The position numbers were made by a program, and so were the translations under genes. From Clostridia bacterium (lineage in GTDB: Bacteria; Bacillota; Clostridia; Saccharofermentanales; UBA5734): a stretch of 10,829 bases of DNA. The notes beneath the pieces are model-generated. The model searched no databases. It saw nothing but the letters and a program-made list of their open reading frames with translations, and was not told the origin of the DNA. Positions 1 through 6,964 of the stretch are shown here, one piece after another; the stretch's first letter is position 1; each line of letters opens with the position of its first letter. The stretch spans positions 1 through 10,829 of the forward strand of contig JAGOFF010000068.1 of the NCBI GenBank assembly GCA_017997315.1, written 5' to 3'.

Positions 1-1927
1 GATAGCTCCGGGACACCTTTCTGGCCAGCAGAGTCAGGTCGCAGAGCAGCGGATCCGACGAAAAGTTCGCCTTGATGTACTGATAGACCGAAGTGAATTC
101 GGTTTTGCTCGGGATCATCTGCGCCATGTCCAGATCGAGCCGCGCCGCGATCGACTCCATGGACTCCGCCCGTTTCCGGCATTCGCTGTCCGCGATCGTA
201 AGCAGCGGATCCGGATCGGCGCTTTGATCCCCGCCGGACAGCCGGATGTCCCGGATCTTGATCTGGAGGTTTTCCTGGCCGTTCCAGGAGTTGATATCGA
301 GCGAGTACGCAACGTCGACCCGGTCGCCCGCCCCGATCAGTCCGTCGAAGATGTCCATGCCGAATCCGATCGCCGGAACCGGCTGCGACAGCCCCGGACC
401 CGTGAGTATCAGTTTGAGATGGTGGCCGTTGCCGAGCATCCACATTTCACGGACCGTCATCCCTTCGGTCATGAACAGCGGTTCGCGGTTTCCCTCGCCG
501 TACGGCGCCAGTACCGCGATGTCGCGCGCATTTTTCTCGGTCACCTCGGGCAGCCCGAGCGGCATGTCGATCCGGATCGCATGGCGGCTGCGCCCCGAAT
601 CCAGGGTGGTGGCGGAAAACGCGTTCACCGCGCGCTTGAATTCCTCCAGGGATCCGGCTTCCACCATCATGCCGCAGGCTTTCCGGTGGCCGCCGAACTT
701 GATCACATGATCGGCCGCCGCGGTGATGGCGCCCAGCATGTTGAAGTCCCCGAACGACCGCGACGAACCGCGGTACACCCCGTCCTCCCCGGCCAGAACG
801 ATGGCGGGCCGGCAGAACATTTCAGCAAGGCGCGAGGCGACGATGCCGATGATGCCCTGGTGCCAGCCCTCCTTGTGTACGATGATCAGGTCGGAGCCGG
901 AAAAATCGAACGACTCGTCGATCATCCTCGACGCTTCCAGGATGATCCCGTTTTCCACATCCTTGCGTTTCTGGTTGTCCGAACACAGATCCTGCGCCAG
1001 CGAATCCGCCACGGCGGCATCCCGGGTCAGCAGGAGTTCCACCGCGCGGGCCGCGTCCCCCATGCGGCCCGCGGCGTTGAGCCGGGGAGCCAGTGTGAAA
1101 CCGATCATCGCCGAGGTGACGGGCTTGTTGCACATGTTGATGTATCGAAGCATCGTGGTGATTCCGAGATTGTCCTGGCGCTGTATGCTCAGAATGCCGA
1201 AATGAACCAGGCTGCGGTTCTCGCCCGTGAGCGGCATGACGTCCGCCATGGTTCCCAGCGCTGCAAAATCCAGATAACCGTGCCATGCGTCCCCCAGCCC
1301 CAGATGCAAGCAGAGCGCATGGACGAGCTTCAGCGCAACCCCGGCACCGGCGAGTCCGGTGAACGGATACGTCTCGTCCGGGCGTCGCGGGTTGACCACT
1401 GCGCGGGCTTCGCCCGGGATGTCTCCCCTGCATTCGTGGTGGTCCGTAACGACGGTTTCGATCCCTTGCGCAAGCAGGGAACGGATCTCGGCCGCACCGG
1501 AGATCCCGCAGTCGACGGTGACCACCAGCGCGCATTTTTCGGCGATCGCCGCCTCGATTCCGGGATCGGACAAGCCGTATCCTTCGGTCAGCCGGTCCGG
1601 TATGAAAAAGACGCAATCCGCTCCAACACTGCGAAGGAACGAGGTGAGGATCGCCGTGGCGGTGATGCCGTCCACGTCATAGTCCCCGTGCACCAGAATG
1701 CGGCTGCCGCGCCGAATATGGTCCGCCACGGCCTCGACGGCCTCCCGCATGCCGAGCAGGAGGTAAGGATCGTGGAAGTCCGGCCAACCGGGATGCAGGA
1801 ACCGGCCGACCTCGTCCGGACCGACGATGCCGCGCGCACACAACAGCCGGTCGACGAGGGTTCCGCCGGGTCCGGCATCATGGGCCGGTTCCGTCACCGT
1901 CCAGTCCTTTTTAACCAAAAGCGCCAA
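1..1927 (-). CDS. recJ: Single-stranded-DNA-specific exonuclease RecJ (C-terminus cut by window edge)
   Basis: RecJ degrades single-stranded DNA 5'->3' in recombination and repair, in the cytoplasm, using two metal ions held by DHH-family motifs. The 642 visible residues carry the full catalytic core: HGDYDVDG (80-87), TVDCG (137-141), TDHHE (161-165), GTMADVMPL (225-233) and PRLNAAGRM (281-289). The DHHA1 part follows, with EGWHQGIIGIVASRL (353-367), GSSRS (387-391) and FGGHRKACG (411-419), then the OB-fold entry APYGEGNREPLF (474-485). From about residue 570 a further region begins that resembles the extra C-terminal domain of Bacillota RecJ (the B. subtilis protein is near 790 aa), so perhaps 100-150 residues lie outside the window. 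The TTG at 1927 is chosen as start because GAGGTG lies just upstream and W9 sits where family members have an N-terminal Trp. A GTG at 1966, directly after an in-frame stop, is the only longer choice and lies almost on the predicted transcription start. Confidence 0.96.
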   Translation of the reverse strand, partial: MALLVKKDWTVTEPAHDAGPGGTLVDRLLCARGIVGPDEVGRFLHPGWPDFHDPYLLLGMREAVEAVADHIRRGSRILVHGDYDVDGITATAILTSFLRSVGADCVFFIPDRLTEGYGLSDPGIEAAIAEKCALVVTVDCGISGAAEIRSLLAQGIETVVTDHHECRGDIPGEARAVVNPRRPDETYPFTGLAGAGVALKLVHALCLHLGLGDAWHGYLDFAALGTMADVMPLTGENRSLVHFGILSIQRQDNLGITTMLRYINMCNKPVTSAMIGFTLAPRLNAAGRMGDAARAVELLLTRDAAVADSLAQDLCSDNQKRKDVENGIILEASRMIDESFDFSGSDLIIVHKEGWHQGIIGIVASRLAEMFCRPAIVLAGEDGVYRGSSRSFGDFNMLGAITAAADHVIKFGGHRKACGMMVEAGSLEEFKRAVNAFSATTLDSGRSRHAIRIDMPLGLPEVTEKNARDIAVLAPYGEGNREPLFMTEGMTVREMWMLGNGHHLKLILTGPGLSQPVPAIGFGMDIFDGLIGAGDRVDVAYSLDINSWNGQENLQIKIRDIRLSGGDQSADPDPLLTIADSECRKRAESMESIAARLDLDMAQMIPSKTEFTSVYQYIKANFSSDPLLCDLTLLARKVSRSY

Positions 1928-1931
1928 TTCG

Positions 1932-1937
1932 CACCTC
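1932..1937 (-). promoter_or_regulatory. Shine-Dalgarno that selects the TTG start of recJ
   Basis: The minus strand reads GAGGTG here, with its GAGG core six bases before the TTG at 1927. No comparable element precedes the alternative GTG at 1966. Confidence 0.6.
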
Positions 1938-1979
1938 GCATGGCCGCAATGATCCGTTCGGCACACTCATAATCCATTG

Positions 1980-1988
1980 ATTATAGCA
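1980..1988 (-). promoter_or_regulatory. Extended -10 promoter for recJ
   Basis: The minus strand reads TGCTATAAT, a perfect -10 hexamer preceded by the TGN extension. No good -35 hexamer is visible 16-18 bases upstream, which is tolerated by extended -10 promoters. Predicted transcription would start near 1973, giving a leader of roughly 45 nt to the TTG start. It sits just after the rpsU terminator, so recJ probably has its own transcript. Confidence 0.65.
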
Positions 1989-2052
1989 TTCTTGCAGAAA
2001 GGCGGAGTGGATCTTTCGCTCCGCAAAGTTCAAAACGTTTGAGAAAGATACA

Positions 2053-2085
2053 AAAAACCCGGGAATCTGACAATCCCGGGTTTTT
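2053..2085 (-). terminator. Intrinsic terminator of rpsU (sequence symmetric, could work both ways)
   Basis: A perfect inverted repeat has arms of 12 bases (CCCGGGA flanked by A/T runs) around a 9-base loop (2065-2073). On the minus strand the GC stem is followed by a run of six T, which is a classic Rho-independent terminator about 30 nt after the rpsU stop. The plus strand also has a T run, but no plus-strand gene ends here. Confidence 0.9.
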
Positions 2086-2113
2086 CACGCGAACCCAAAA
2101 ACCGGAATCCCAG

Positions 2114-2287
2114 TCAGCGTTTACGCTTTCTGGCGGCCTCGGACTTTTTCTTGCGTTTGACACTGGGCTTTTCGTAATGCTCGCGCTTTCTCACTTCTGC
2201 AAGCACACCGGAGCGGGCGCATGAACGCTTGAACCTTCTGAGCGCGCTGTCAAGGGATTCGTTTTCCTTTACTCGGACTTCCGACAC
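2114..2287 (-). CDS. rpsU: 30S ribosomal protein S21
   Basis: S21 is a small, very basic protein of the 30S subunit that lies near the anti-Shine-Dalgarno end of 16S rRNA and helps initiation. The 57-residue product has the family pattern throughout: SEVRVKENESLDSALRRFKR at 2-21, then a central Cys23, the REHYEKPS segment (35-42) and a Lys/Arg-rich tail ending KRKR. The length matches ordinary Bacillota S21. The start is the GTG at 2287: a strong GGGAGGG (2294-2300) lies six bases upstream and the protein begins exactly where S21 proteins do. An in-frame ATG at 2383 would add 32 unrelated residues and lies upstream of the predicted transcription start. The gene has its own promoter, a leader hairpin and a terminator, and follows the alaS-HIT pair on the same strand. 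Confidence 0.97.
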   Translation of the reverse strand: MSEVRVKENESLDSALRRFKRSCARSGVLAEVRKREHYEKPSVKRKKKSEAARKRKR

Positions 2288-2317
2288 TTTTCTCCCTCCC
2301 CTCTCCGGTGAAATCGG

Positions 2318-2349
2318 CGACCACGGGGAAATGCGTCCCGGGATGGTCG
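2318..2349 (-). promoter_or_regulatory. Hairpin in the rpsU 5' leader
   Basis: In the predicted rpsU leader RNA, CGACCA pairs with UGGUCG (six pairs) enclosing CGGG/CCCG (four pairs), with a three-base bulge UCC on the 5' side and a loop of about nine bases. It begins only a few bases after the predicted transcription start and ends about 17 nt before the Shine-Dalgarno. It does not itself bury the ribosome site. It may stabilise the mRNA 5' end or bind a regulator such as S21; this is inference. Confidence 0.4.
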
Positions 2350-2360
2350 ACGGCAAAAGT

Positions 2361-2390
2361 ATTATACCTTCTCGTTCCTGCATGCGTCAA
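2361..2390 (-). promoter_or_regulatory. Sigma-A-type promoter for rpsU
   Basis: The minus strand carries TTGACG (2385-2390), an 18-base spacer and a perfect TATAAT (2361-2366). This is the best promoter in the window. Transcription should start near 2354, giving an rpsU leader of about 65 nt. It allows S21 to be made independently of the upstream alaS-HIT transcript. Confidence 0.8.
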
Positions 2391-2465
2391 CCGGTGAATC
2401 AAGGCCCGGTTGAAGGGTTGAAGGTGCGGATCGTCCGTTCGGATACGGCGGATTCCGCCTCCCGG

Positions 2466-2816
2466 TCACCGGATCCGTTCACCCAGCGGTTCGCCGCCCA
2501 GCACATGGAAGTGAAGATGCCGGACGCTTTGTCCTGCATCCGTACCGCAGTTCGATATGACCCGGTATCCGCCGTCTTCGATCCCGCATGCGCGAGCCGC
2601 GCCCGCCAGCGCGGCCGGCAGGGCGGCCGCCGCCTGCGCGGCGCCGCTGTCCGCCGCAAAGGCCGAGAGATCGTCCCAATGCCGCCGGGGCATCACCAGG
2701 AGATGGACCGCGGCCTGCGGATGGATGTCCCGGATCGCGATGTAGTGTTCATCCTCGTACACCACAGCGGCCGGTATGCCGCCGGCGGCGATGGCACAGA
2801 AAATGCAGTCTGCCAT
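2466..2816 (-). CDS. HIT-family (HINT-like) nucleotide hydrolase
   Basis: HIT proteins hydrolyse nucleoside phosphoramidates or other nucleotidyl-phosphate bonds through a histidine-triad nucleophile. The bacterial HINT branch can remove AMP from aminoacyl-AMP and lysyl-AMP type adducts. The 116-residue product is of normal HINT length. It shows the N-terminal CIFC (C4, C7; a zinc-knuckle pair in many members), the LLVMPRRH strand-loop (39-46), and the triad GQSVRHLHFHVLGG (95-108) with H100, H102 and H104. An alanine-rich stretch at about 59-76 replaces the usual middle helix sequence and probably just reflects high GC. The ATG at 2816 is preceded by AGGAGAGG six bases away. The gene starts 19 nt after the alaS stop, so the two are probably one transcript. 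That pairing fits a role in cleaning up aminoacyl-adenylates, but this is inference. Confidence 0.93.
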   Translation of the reverse strand: MADCIFCAIAAGGIPAAVVYEDEHYIAIRDIHPQAAVHLLVMPRRHWDDLSAFAADSGAAQAAAALPAALAGAARACGIEDGGYRVISNCGTDAGQSVRHLHFHVLGGEPLGERIR

Positions 2817-2835
2817 ATGGATCCTCTCCTATCCC

Positions 2836-5496
2836 CTAATGCAGCCGGTTCCGGATCCGGTCGGCAGCATCCCTCAGTGCGGCTTCCAGCCGGGCCGGAT
2901 CGCGTCCGCCGGCCTGCGCCATGTCGGGCCGTCCGCCTCCCCCGCCGCCGGTCGCCTTGGCGGCCTCGCGAACGAGGTCGCCGGCCGATATGCCCGCCCG
3001 GACCGCGTCCGGTGTGGCCATGGCGACATACAGGATTTTCCCCTCGGACACCGACGCCAGGAAAACCACGCCGGCGCCGATCGCATCACGGATCCGGTCC
3101 GCCATGCCGCGCAGCGCATCCGCATCCGGGGCTTCCACCGTCGATACGACATACCGGAACGTCCCGGCCGTCTCCGCTTGTCCGGCCAGGCGGTCCGCTT
3201 CGATGCCGAGTGCGGCCGTTTCCTGCTCGGACAGCCGTTTTTCAAGCATCTTGTTGTCCGCCAGCAGGGTCTCCACCCGCCGGGGAAGTTCGGACGCCGG
3301 AATCTTCAGTGTCCCTGAGACCTGCGCCAGCAGCTCCGCATCCTCGCGGGCAGCCTGGAACGCGGCGTGTCCGGTGACCGCCTCGATCCGGCGGACTCCG
3401 GAGGCGACACCGCCTTCGGACAGAATCCTGAAACGGCAAGCCTGGGAGGAATCGCGCAGATGGGTGCCGCCGCAGAATTCCGTGGAAAAGTCCCCGACCC
3501 GGACGACCCGGACCCTGTCGCCGTACTTGTCCTCGAACAACGCCATCGCTCCGGTTTTCTGCGCATCCTCCAAGGAAAGCAGATCGGTCCGCACCGGGAG
3601 GTCCTCAAGGATCGCCTCGTTCACGATCCGTTCGACCTCTTTCTTCTCTTCGCCGCTCAACGGCTGGAAGTGGCTGAAATCGAACCGGAGCCGATCGGGA
3701 CCGACGTATGAACCCGCTTGTGCGACATGGTCTCCGAGCACCTGGCGGAGCGCCTTGTGAAGCAGGTGCGTAGCGGTGTGGTTGCGTGCGGTATCCAGCC
3801 GGCGCATCCGGTCGACCTGCAGCAGCACAGTATCCCCCACATGCAGCGTTCCGGACTCGATCCTGCCTTCGTGGAGATGGAGTCCCTCCGCGGTCTTCCG
3901 TGTGTCGGACACCCGCATGAGGCTTCCCTCTCCGGTTATGGTTCCCTGATCGCCGGATTGTCCGCCTGACTCCGCGTAGAACGGGGTGCGTCCGGTGACG
4001 ACGAGAACATCCTCGCCGGCTTCCGCCTCTTCGACCATCGACCGGTTATCGCCCTCTCCGGACAGACGCACCAGCATGAGTATCCTGCTTTCGTCCTCGA
4101 GCCGTTCGTATCCGGTGAACTCCGTCGCCGGGATGTCGCCCGCGGCCTGCAGCCAGTCGGAACCCGTCCATGCGGAAGCGTTCTTGGCACGGAGTGCGGC
4201 GCGTGCCATCTCCTTCTGCCGGAGCATGGCCCGGGTGAATCCGTCCTCATCGATTTGCAGTCCCTGCTCCGCTGCGATTTCCCGGGTGAGGTCGAGCGGG
4301 AAGCCGTAGGTGTCATGCAGCTGGAACGCGGCGTCGCCCGGGAGGATGTCGGCACCGGCCGCCTTGGTCTCGGCGATGAAACGGTCCAGTACGGCCGATC
4401 CCGCCTGGATGGTTTCCGCGAAACGTTCCTCCTCCAGGCGGATGACCGTCCGGAGCGATTCGTGTTTGCTGACCAGTTCCGGGTAGGCCGCCCCGGATTC
4501 CCTGACGACGGTGTCCACGATGGTATGCAGGAAAGTGCCTTCGATCCCGAGCAGCCGACCGAAACGCGCGGCCCTGCGGAGCAGACGGCGCAGCACGTAG
4601 CCGCGTCCCTCGTTGGAGGGCAGTATGCCGTCGGAGATCATGAAGCAGGTACTGCGGATATGGTCCGTGATGACGCGGATGGCCATGTCGGACTCATGCC
4701 GCTCCCCGTAGCGGACGCGTGCGATGTCGCAGACCTTGTCGAGGATCGCGCGGATGGTGTCGACCTCGAAGAGGCTGTCGACCCCCTGCATCAGGCATGC
4801 GAAGCGCTCGAGTCCGCCGCCGGTGTCGATGTTCCGTTTGGCGAGCGGGGTGTAGGATCCGTCCTCCTCGCGGTTGAACTGGGTGAAGACCAGGTTCCAG
4901 AACTCGACGTACCGGTCACAGTCGCACCCGACCCGGCAGTCCGGCCGACCGCAGCCTTTTTCGGGACCGCGGTCGAAGTAGATCTCGGAGCTGGGGCCGC
5001 ACGGACCGGTGCCGTGCTCCCAGAAGTTGTCCTCCTTGCCGAGCCGGACGATATGGTCTTCGGACAGTCCGATGTCGTTTTTCCAGATGTCGTGCGCCTC
5101 GTCGTCTTCGAGGTAGATCGACGCGTAGAGCCGGTCCGCAGGCATCTCGAGCACCTGGGTGACGAACTCCCACGCGAACGCGATGGCCTCCTTCTTGAAA
5201 TAGTCCCCAAAGGAAAAGTTGCCGAGCATCTCGAAGAACGTGCCGTGCCGCGCCGTGATCCCGACGCGTTCGATGTCCGGCGTTCGGATGCATTTCTGGC
5301 AGGTGGTCACGCGGGGAGCCGGCGGGGTCTGCGCGCCGGTGAAATACGGTTTGAGCGGCGTCATGCCCGCGTTGATCAGCAGGATCGACGGATCGTTGCG
5401 CGGTACCAGCGGAAAGCTGGGCATCCTCAGGTGTCCCTTGGATTCAAAGAACGAGAGGTACCGCTCCCGGATTTCATTGAGGCCCATCTTGCGCAT
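2836..5496 (-). CDS. alaS: Alanyl-tRNA synthetase
   Basis: Charges tRNA-Ala with alanine in the cytoplasm and edits mischarged Ser or Gly. The 886-residue product is full length (E. coli 876 aa). The class II catalytic core occupies about 5-260, with LLINAGMTPLKPYFTG (39-54), RHGTFFEMLGNFSFGDYF (83-100) and NIDTGGGLERF (222-232). The tRNA-recognition middle domain includes NEGRGYVLRRLLRRAARFGR (295-314). The editing domain has TPFYAESGGQSGDQG (504-518) and the metal-binding HTATH (H573, H577) with CGGTH (C675, H679). A coiled linker leads to the C-Ala domain with its glycine run and RPDMAQAGG (856-864). A four-cysteine insert (C182, C187, C191, C193) resembles one in clostridial AlaRS. The ATG at 5496 is chosen because AGGAGG lies eight bases upstream and homology begins there. 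The 44-residue extension to an ATG at 5628 crosses the predicted promoter. No T-box was found. Confidence 0.98.
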   Translation of the reverse strand: MRKMGLNEIRERYLSFFESKGHLRMPSFPLVPRNDPSILLINAGMTPLKPYFTGAQTPPAPRVTTCQKCIRTPDIERVGITARHGTFFEMLGNFSFGDYFKKEAIAFAWEFVTQVLEMPADRLYASIYLEDDEAHDIWKNDIGLSEDHIVRLGKEDNFWEHGTGPCGPSSEIYFDRGPEKGCGRPDCRVGCDCDRYVEFWNLVFTQFNREEDGSYTPLAKRNIDTGGGLERFACLMQGVDSLFEVDTIRAILDKVCDIARVRYGERHESDMAIRVITDHIRSTCFMISDGILPSNEGRGYVLRRLLRRAARFGRLLGIEGTFLHTIVDTVVRESGAAYPELVSKHESLRTVIRLEEERFAETIQAGSAVLDRFIAETKAAGADILPGDAAFQLHDTYGFPLDLTREIAAEQGLQIDEDGFTRAMLRQKEMARAALRAKNASAWTGSDWLQAAGDIPATEFTGYERLEDESRILMLVRLSGEGDNRSMVEEAEAGEDVLVVTGRTPFYAESGGQSGDQGTITGEGSLMRVSDTRKTAEGLHLHEGRIESGTLHVGDTVLLQVDRMRRLDTARNHTATHLLHKALRQVLGDHVAQAGSYVGPDRLRFDFSHFQPLSGEEKKEVERIVNEAILEDLPVRTDLLSLEDAQKTGAMALFEDKYGDRVRVVRVGDFSTEFCGGTHLRDSSQACRFRILSEGGVASGVRRIEAVTGHAAFQAAREDAELLAQVSGTLKIPASELPRRVETLLADNKMLEKRLSEQETAALGIEADRLAGQAETAGTFRYVVSTVEAPDADALRGMADRIRDAIGAGVVFLASVSEGKILYVAMATPDAVRAGISAGDLVREAAKATGGGGGGRPDMAQAGGRDPARLEAALRDAADRIRNRLH

Positions 5497-5504
5497 AAAC
5501 GATT

Positions 5505-5510
5505 CCTCCT
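5505..5510 (-). promoter_or_regulatory. Shine-Dalgarno that selects the alaS start at 5496
   Basis: A perfect AGGAGG on the minus strand, eight bases before the ATG at 5496. It excludes the longer reading from 5628. Confidence 0.85.
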
Positions 5511-5581
5511 GCCCGAAAAAGACGAAGCGGGCCCGGTTCCGGTTTTCGCTGACAGCTGGCCGGACGGGCCGATTGGTCAGA

Positions 5582-5610
5582 ATTCTACACCAAATAGCGC
5601 AGGACAACAA
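5582..5610 (-). promoter_or_regulatory. Likely alaS-HIT promoter
   Basis: The minus strand reads TTGTTG (5605-5610), a 17-base spacer and TAGAAT (5582-5587), each hexamer close to the sigma-A consensus. It predicts a leader of about 80 nt before the alaS ATG. That leader lacks the conserved T-box AGGGTGG element, so tRNA-sensing control of alaS is not visible here. Confidence 0.6.
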
Positions 5611-5627
5611 GCGCGCGCGGAACGCCA

Positions 5628-5638
5628 TGTATTATACT
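5628..5638. promoter_or_regulatory. Symmetric -10-like element in the divergent alaS / DUF1015 region
   Basis: The plus strand has overlapping TATTAT (5630-5635) and TATACT (5633-5638) -10-like hexamers, with TG just before. The minus strand of the same bases is a perfect TATAAT (5631-5636). Used rightward it would start a transcript near 5642-5645, about 40 nt before the DUF1015 gene. Used leftward it would give alaS a second, more distal start. No convincing -35 hexamer is seen on either side, so this is a moderate call. Confidence 0.45.
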
Positions 5639-5683
5639 TGATAGCAGACATGTGGAACACGATGACAGGGGGAAGCCGTCGTA

Positions 5684-6964
5684 ATGCGCTTTCAGGACGG
5701 AATCATACGCGCGCCGGACATCCTGGTGCCGGCTCGCGGCATTGATTATGAAAAATGGGCCGTGGTCGCCTGTGACCAGTTCACTTCAGATCCGGGTTAC
5801 TGGGAGCGTGTCGAAGCGTTTGTCGGCAGCGCCCCGTCTTCGTTGTCCGTCGTGCTTCCCGAGGTGCATCTGACCGATCCGGAAGACCGCACCGCCTGGC
5901 GTATCCGCTCGATCAACGCCAGGATGGAGGATTACCTGTCTTCCGGCGTACTAGCCGACATTGGGGCCTGCATGGTTCTCGTCCGCCGCGAAGTGCCGGG
6001 ATTGCCGGTCCGGTCCGGCCTGGTCGCCGCGATCGACCTGGAAGCCTACGACTACCGTCCCGGCAACGGATCGCCGATCCGGGCTTCCGAGGGTACGGTG
6101 CTTGAGCGGATCCCGCCGAGGGTGCGGATCCGTGAGAACGCGCCGCTGGAACTGCCCCATGTCCAGCTTCTCATGGATGATCCTGAAAACAAGGTCATCG
6201 ACCCGCTGGCCCGCGCCTGCGCGGACGGCCGATACGAGCTGCTGTACGACACCCCGCTCATGTTCGGCGGCGGGCGCCTCCGCGGCTGGCGCATTCCGGA
6301 GGACGATCCCGGGCTGTCGGCGGCGATGGAGGCCTTGCATACGCTTGACTCCTGGCGGCGTCACGGCCTGCTGCTGGCCGTCGGGGACGGCAACCATTCC
6401 CTGGTGACCGCCAAGACTTGCTGGGAGAGGCTTCGCGGATCAGTTCCGCCGGATCACCCCGCGCGGTTTGCCATGGCCGAGATGATCAACCTGCATGACG
6501 ACGGTCTGGTTTTCGAACCGATCCATCGGGTGCTTTTCGGATGCAAGGCAACGGACTTCCTCGCGTTCGCCGCGGACTGGTTCAATGGCGAAGGCACCGC
6601 GGACGGCCCGGTCGAGATCCTGCCGTCCGTGTCCGGGGAAAGTGTATCGGATGTCGTGGTCTTTTCCGCGGATGTGTCCGCCGTTCTCCGCTTCCCGTCC
6701 GCCGACCGCCTGGCGGTCGACCGGATCCAGCCTCTGGTCGACGCGTATTCCCGCCGCGGAGGGGCAAGCGTCGACTATATCCACGGCGAGTCCGCCCTGC
6801 ATGCCCTGGCGGCCGGAGGGGCGACCGCAATCCGTATGCCGTCGGTCGGAAAGGACCGCTTTTTCGAGGACATCCTCCGGCACGGAGTGTACCCCCGTAA
6901 GACGTTCTCAATGGGTGAAGCGGAGGGCAAGCGGTACTATGTCGAAGCGCGCAGGATCCGGTAG
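5684..6964 (+). CDS. DUF1015 family protein (COG4198), function unknown
   Basis: This 426-residue protein matches the DUF1015 family from end to end. Recognisable family segments are the N-terminal DILVPARGIDYEKWAVVACD (12-31) with FTSDPGYW following, VGDGNHSLVTAKTCWE (233-248), NLHDDGLVFEPIHRV (269-283), VDYIHGE (363-369) and the C-terminal PRKTFSMGEAEGKRYYVEAR (404-423). It has no signal peptide or membrane segment, so it is probably cytoplasmic. The biochemical role is not established to my knowledge. In other anaerobes the gene often lies near serA/serC serine-synthesis genes, which suggested a link to serine metabolism; no such genes are visible here. The GDGNHS segment is the family's most conserved polar motif and a candidate catalytic or binding site (inference). 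The ATG at 5684 follows AGGGGGAAG at a somewhat long distance. It is the first gene of a plus-strand operon divergent from alaS, and its stop codon directly abuts the next start. Confidence 0.9.
   Translation: MRFQDGIIRAPDILVPARGIDYEKWAVVACDQFTSDPGYWERVEAFVGSAPSSLSVVLPEVHLTDPEDRTAWRIRSINARMEDYLSSGVLADIGACMVLVRREVPGLPVRSGLVAAIDLEAYDYRPGNGSPIRASEGTVLERIPPRVRIRENAPLELPHVQLLMDDPENKVIDPLARACADGRYELLYDTPLMFGGGRLRGWRIPEDDPGLSAAMEALHTLDSWRRHGLLLAVGDGNHSLVTAKTCWERLRGSVPPDHPARFAMAEMINLHDDGLVFEPIHRVLFGCKATDFLAFAADWFNGEGTADGPVEILPSVSGESVSDVVVFSADVSAVLRFPSADRLAVDRIQPLVDAYSRRGGASVDYIHGESALHALAAGGATAIRMPSVGKDRFFEDILRHGVYPRKTFSMGEAEGKRYYVEARRIR

Noticed and set aside
224..1972. Long plus-strand open frame opposite recJ (582 codons)
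   Set aside because: The minus strand encodes an unmistakable RecJ over the same bases. The opposite frame has no recognisable domain and is open only because of high GC at third codon positions.
1981..2163. Small open frames over the rpsU terminator
   Set aside because: They run across the terminator stem and the recJ promoter, have no ribosome site, and have no family resemblance.
2399..2440. Short repeated GGTTGAAGG-like units downstream of the HIT gene
   Set aside because: Only two imperfect copies and no array structure, so this is not a CRISPR or functional repeat.
2447..2459. Inverted repeat GGCGG/CCGCC just after the HIT stop as a terminator
   Set aside because: The stem has only five pairs with a three-base loop and no T run on either strand, so read-through from alaS-HIT toward rpsU cannot be excluded.
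2229..3377. Plus-strand open frame covering rpsU leader, HIT and the alaS end
   Set aside because: It spans three well-supported minus-strand features and two promoters, and has no coherent domain.
5497..5580. Possible T-box riboswitch in the alaS leader
   Set aside because: The predicted leader is only about 80 nt and lacks the AGGGTGG-type T-box sequence and a terminator. Only short GC-rich inverted repeats such as GGCC/GGCC are present.
4255..5745. Long plus-strand open frame opposite alaS (496 codons)
   Set aside because: It mirrors the AlaRS catalytic domain codons and runs through the divergent promoter region. No family resemblance and no ribosome site was seen.
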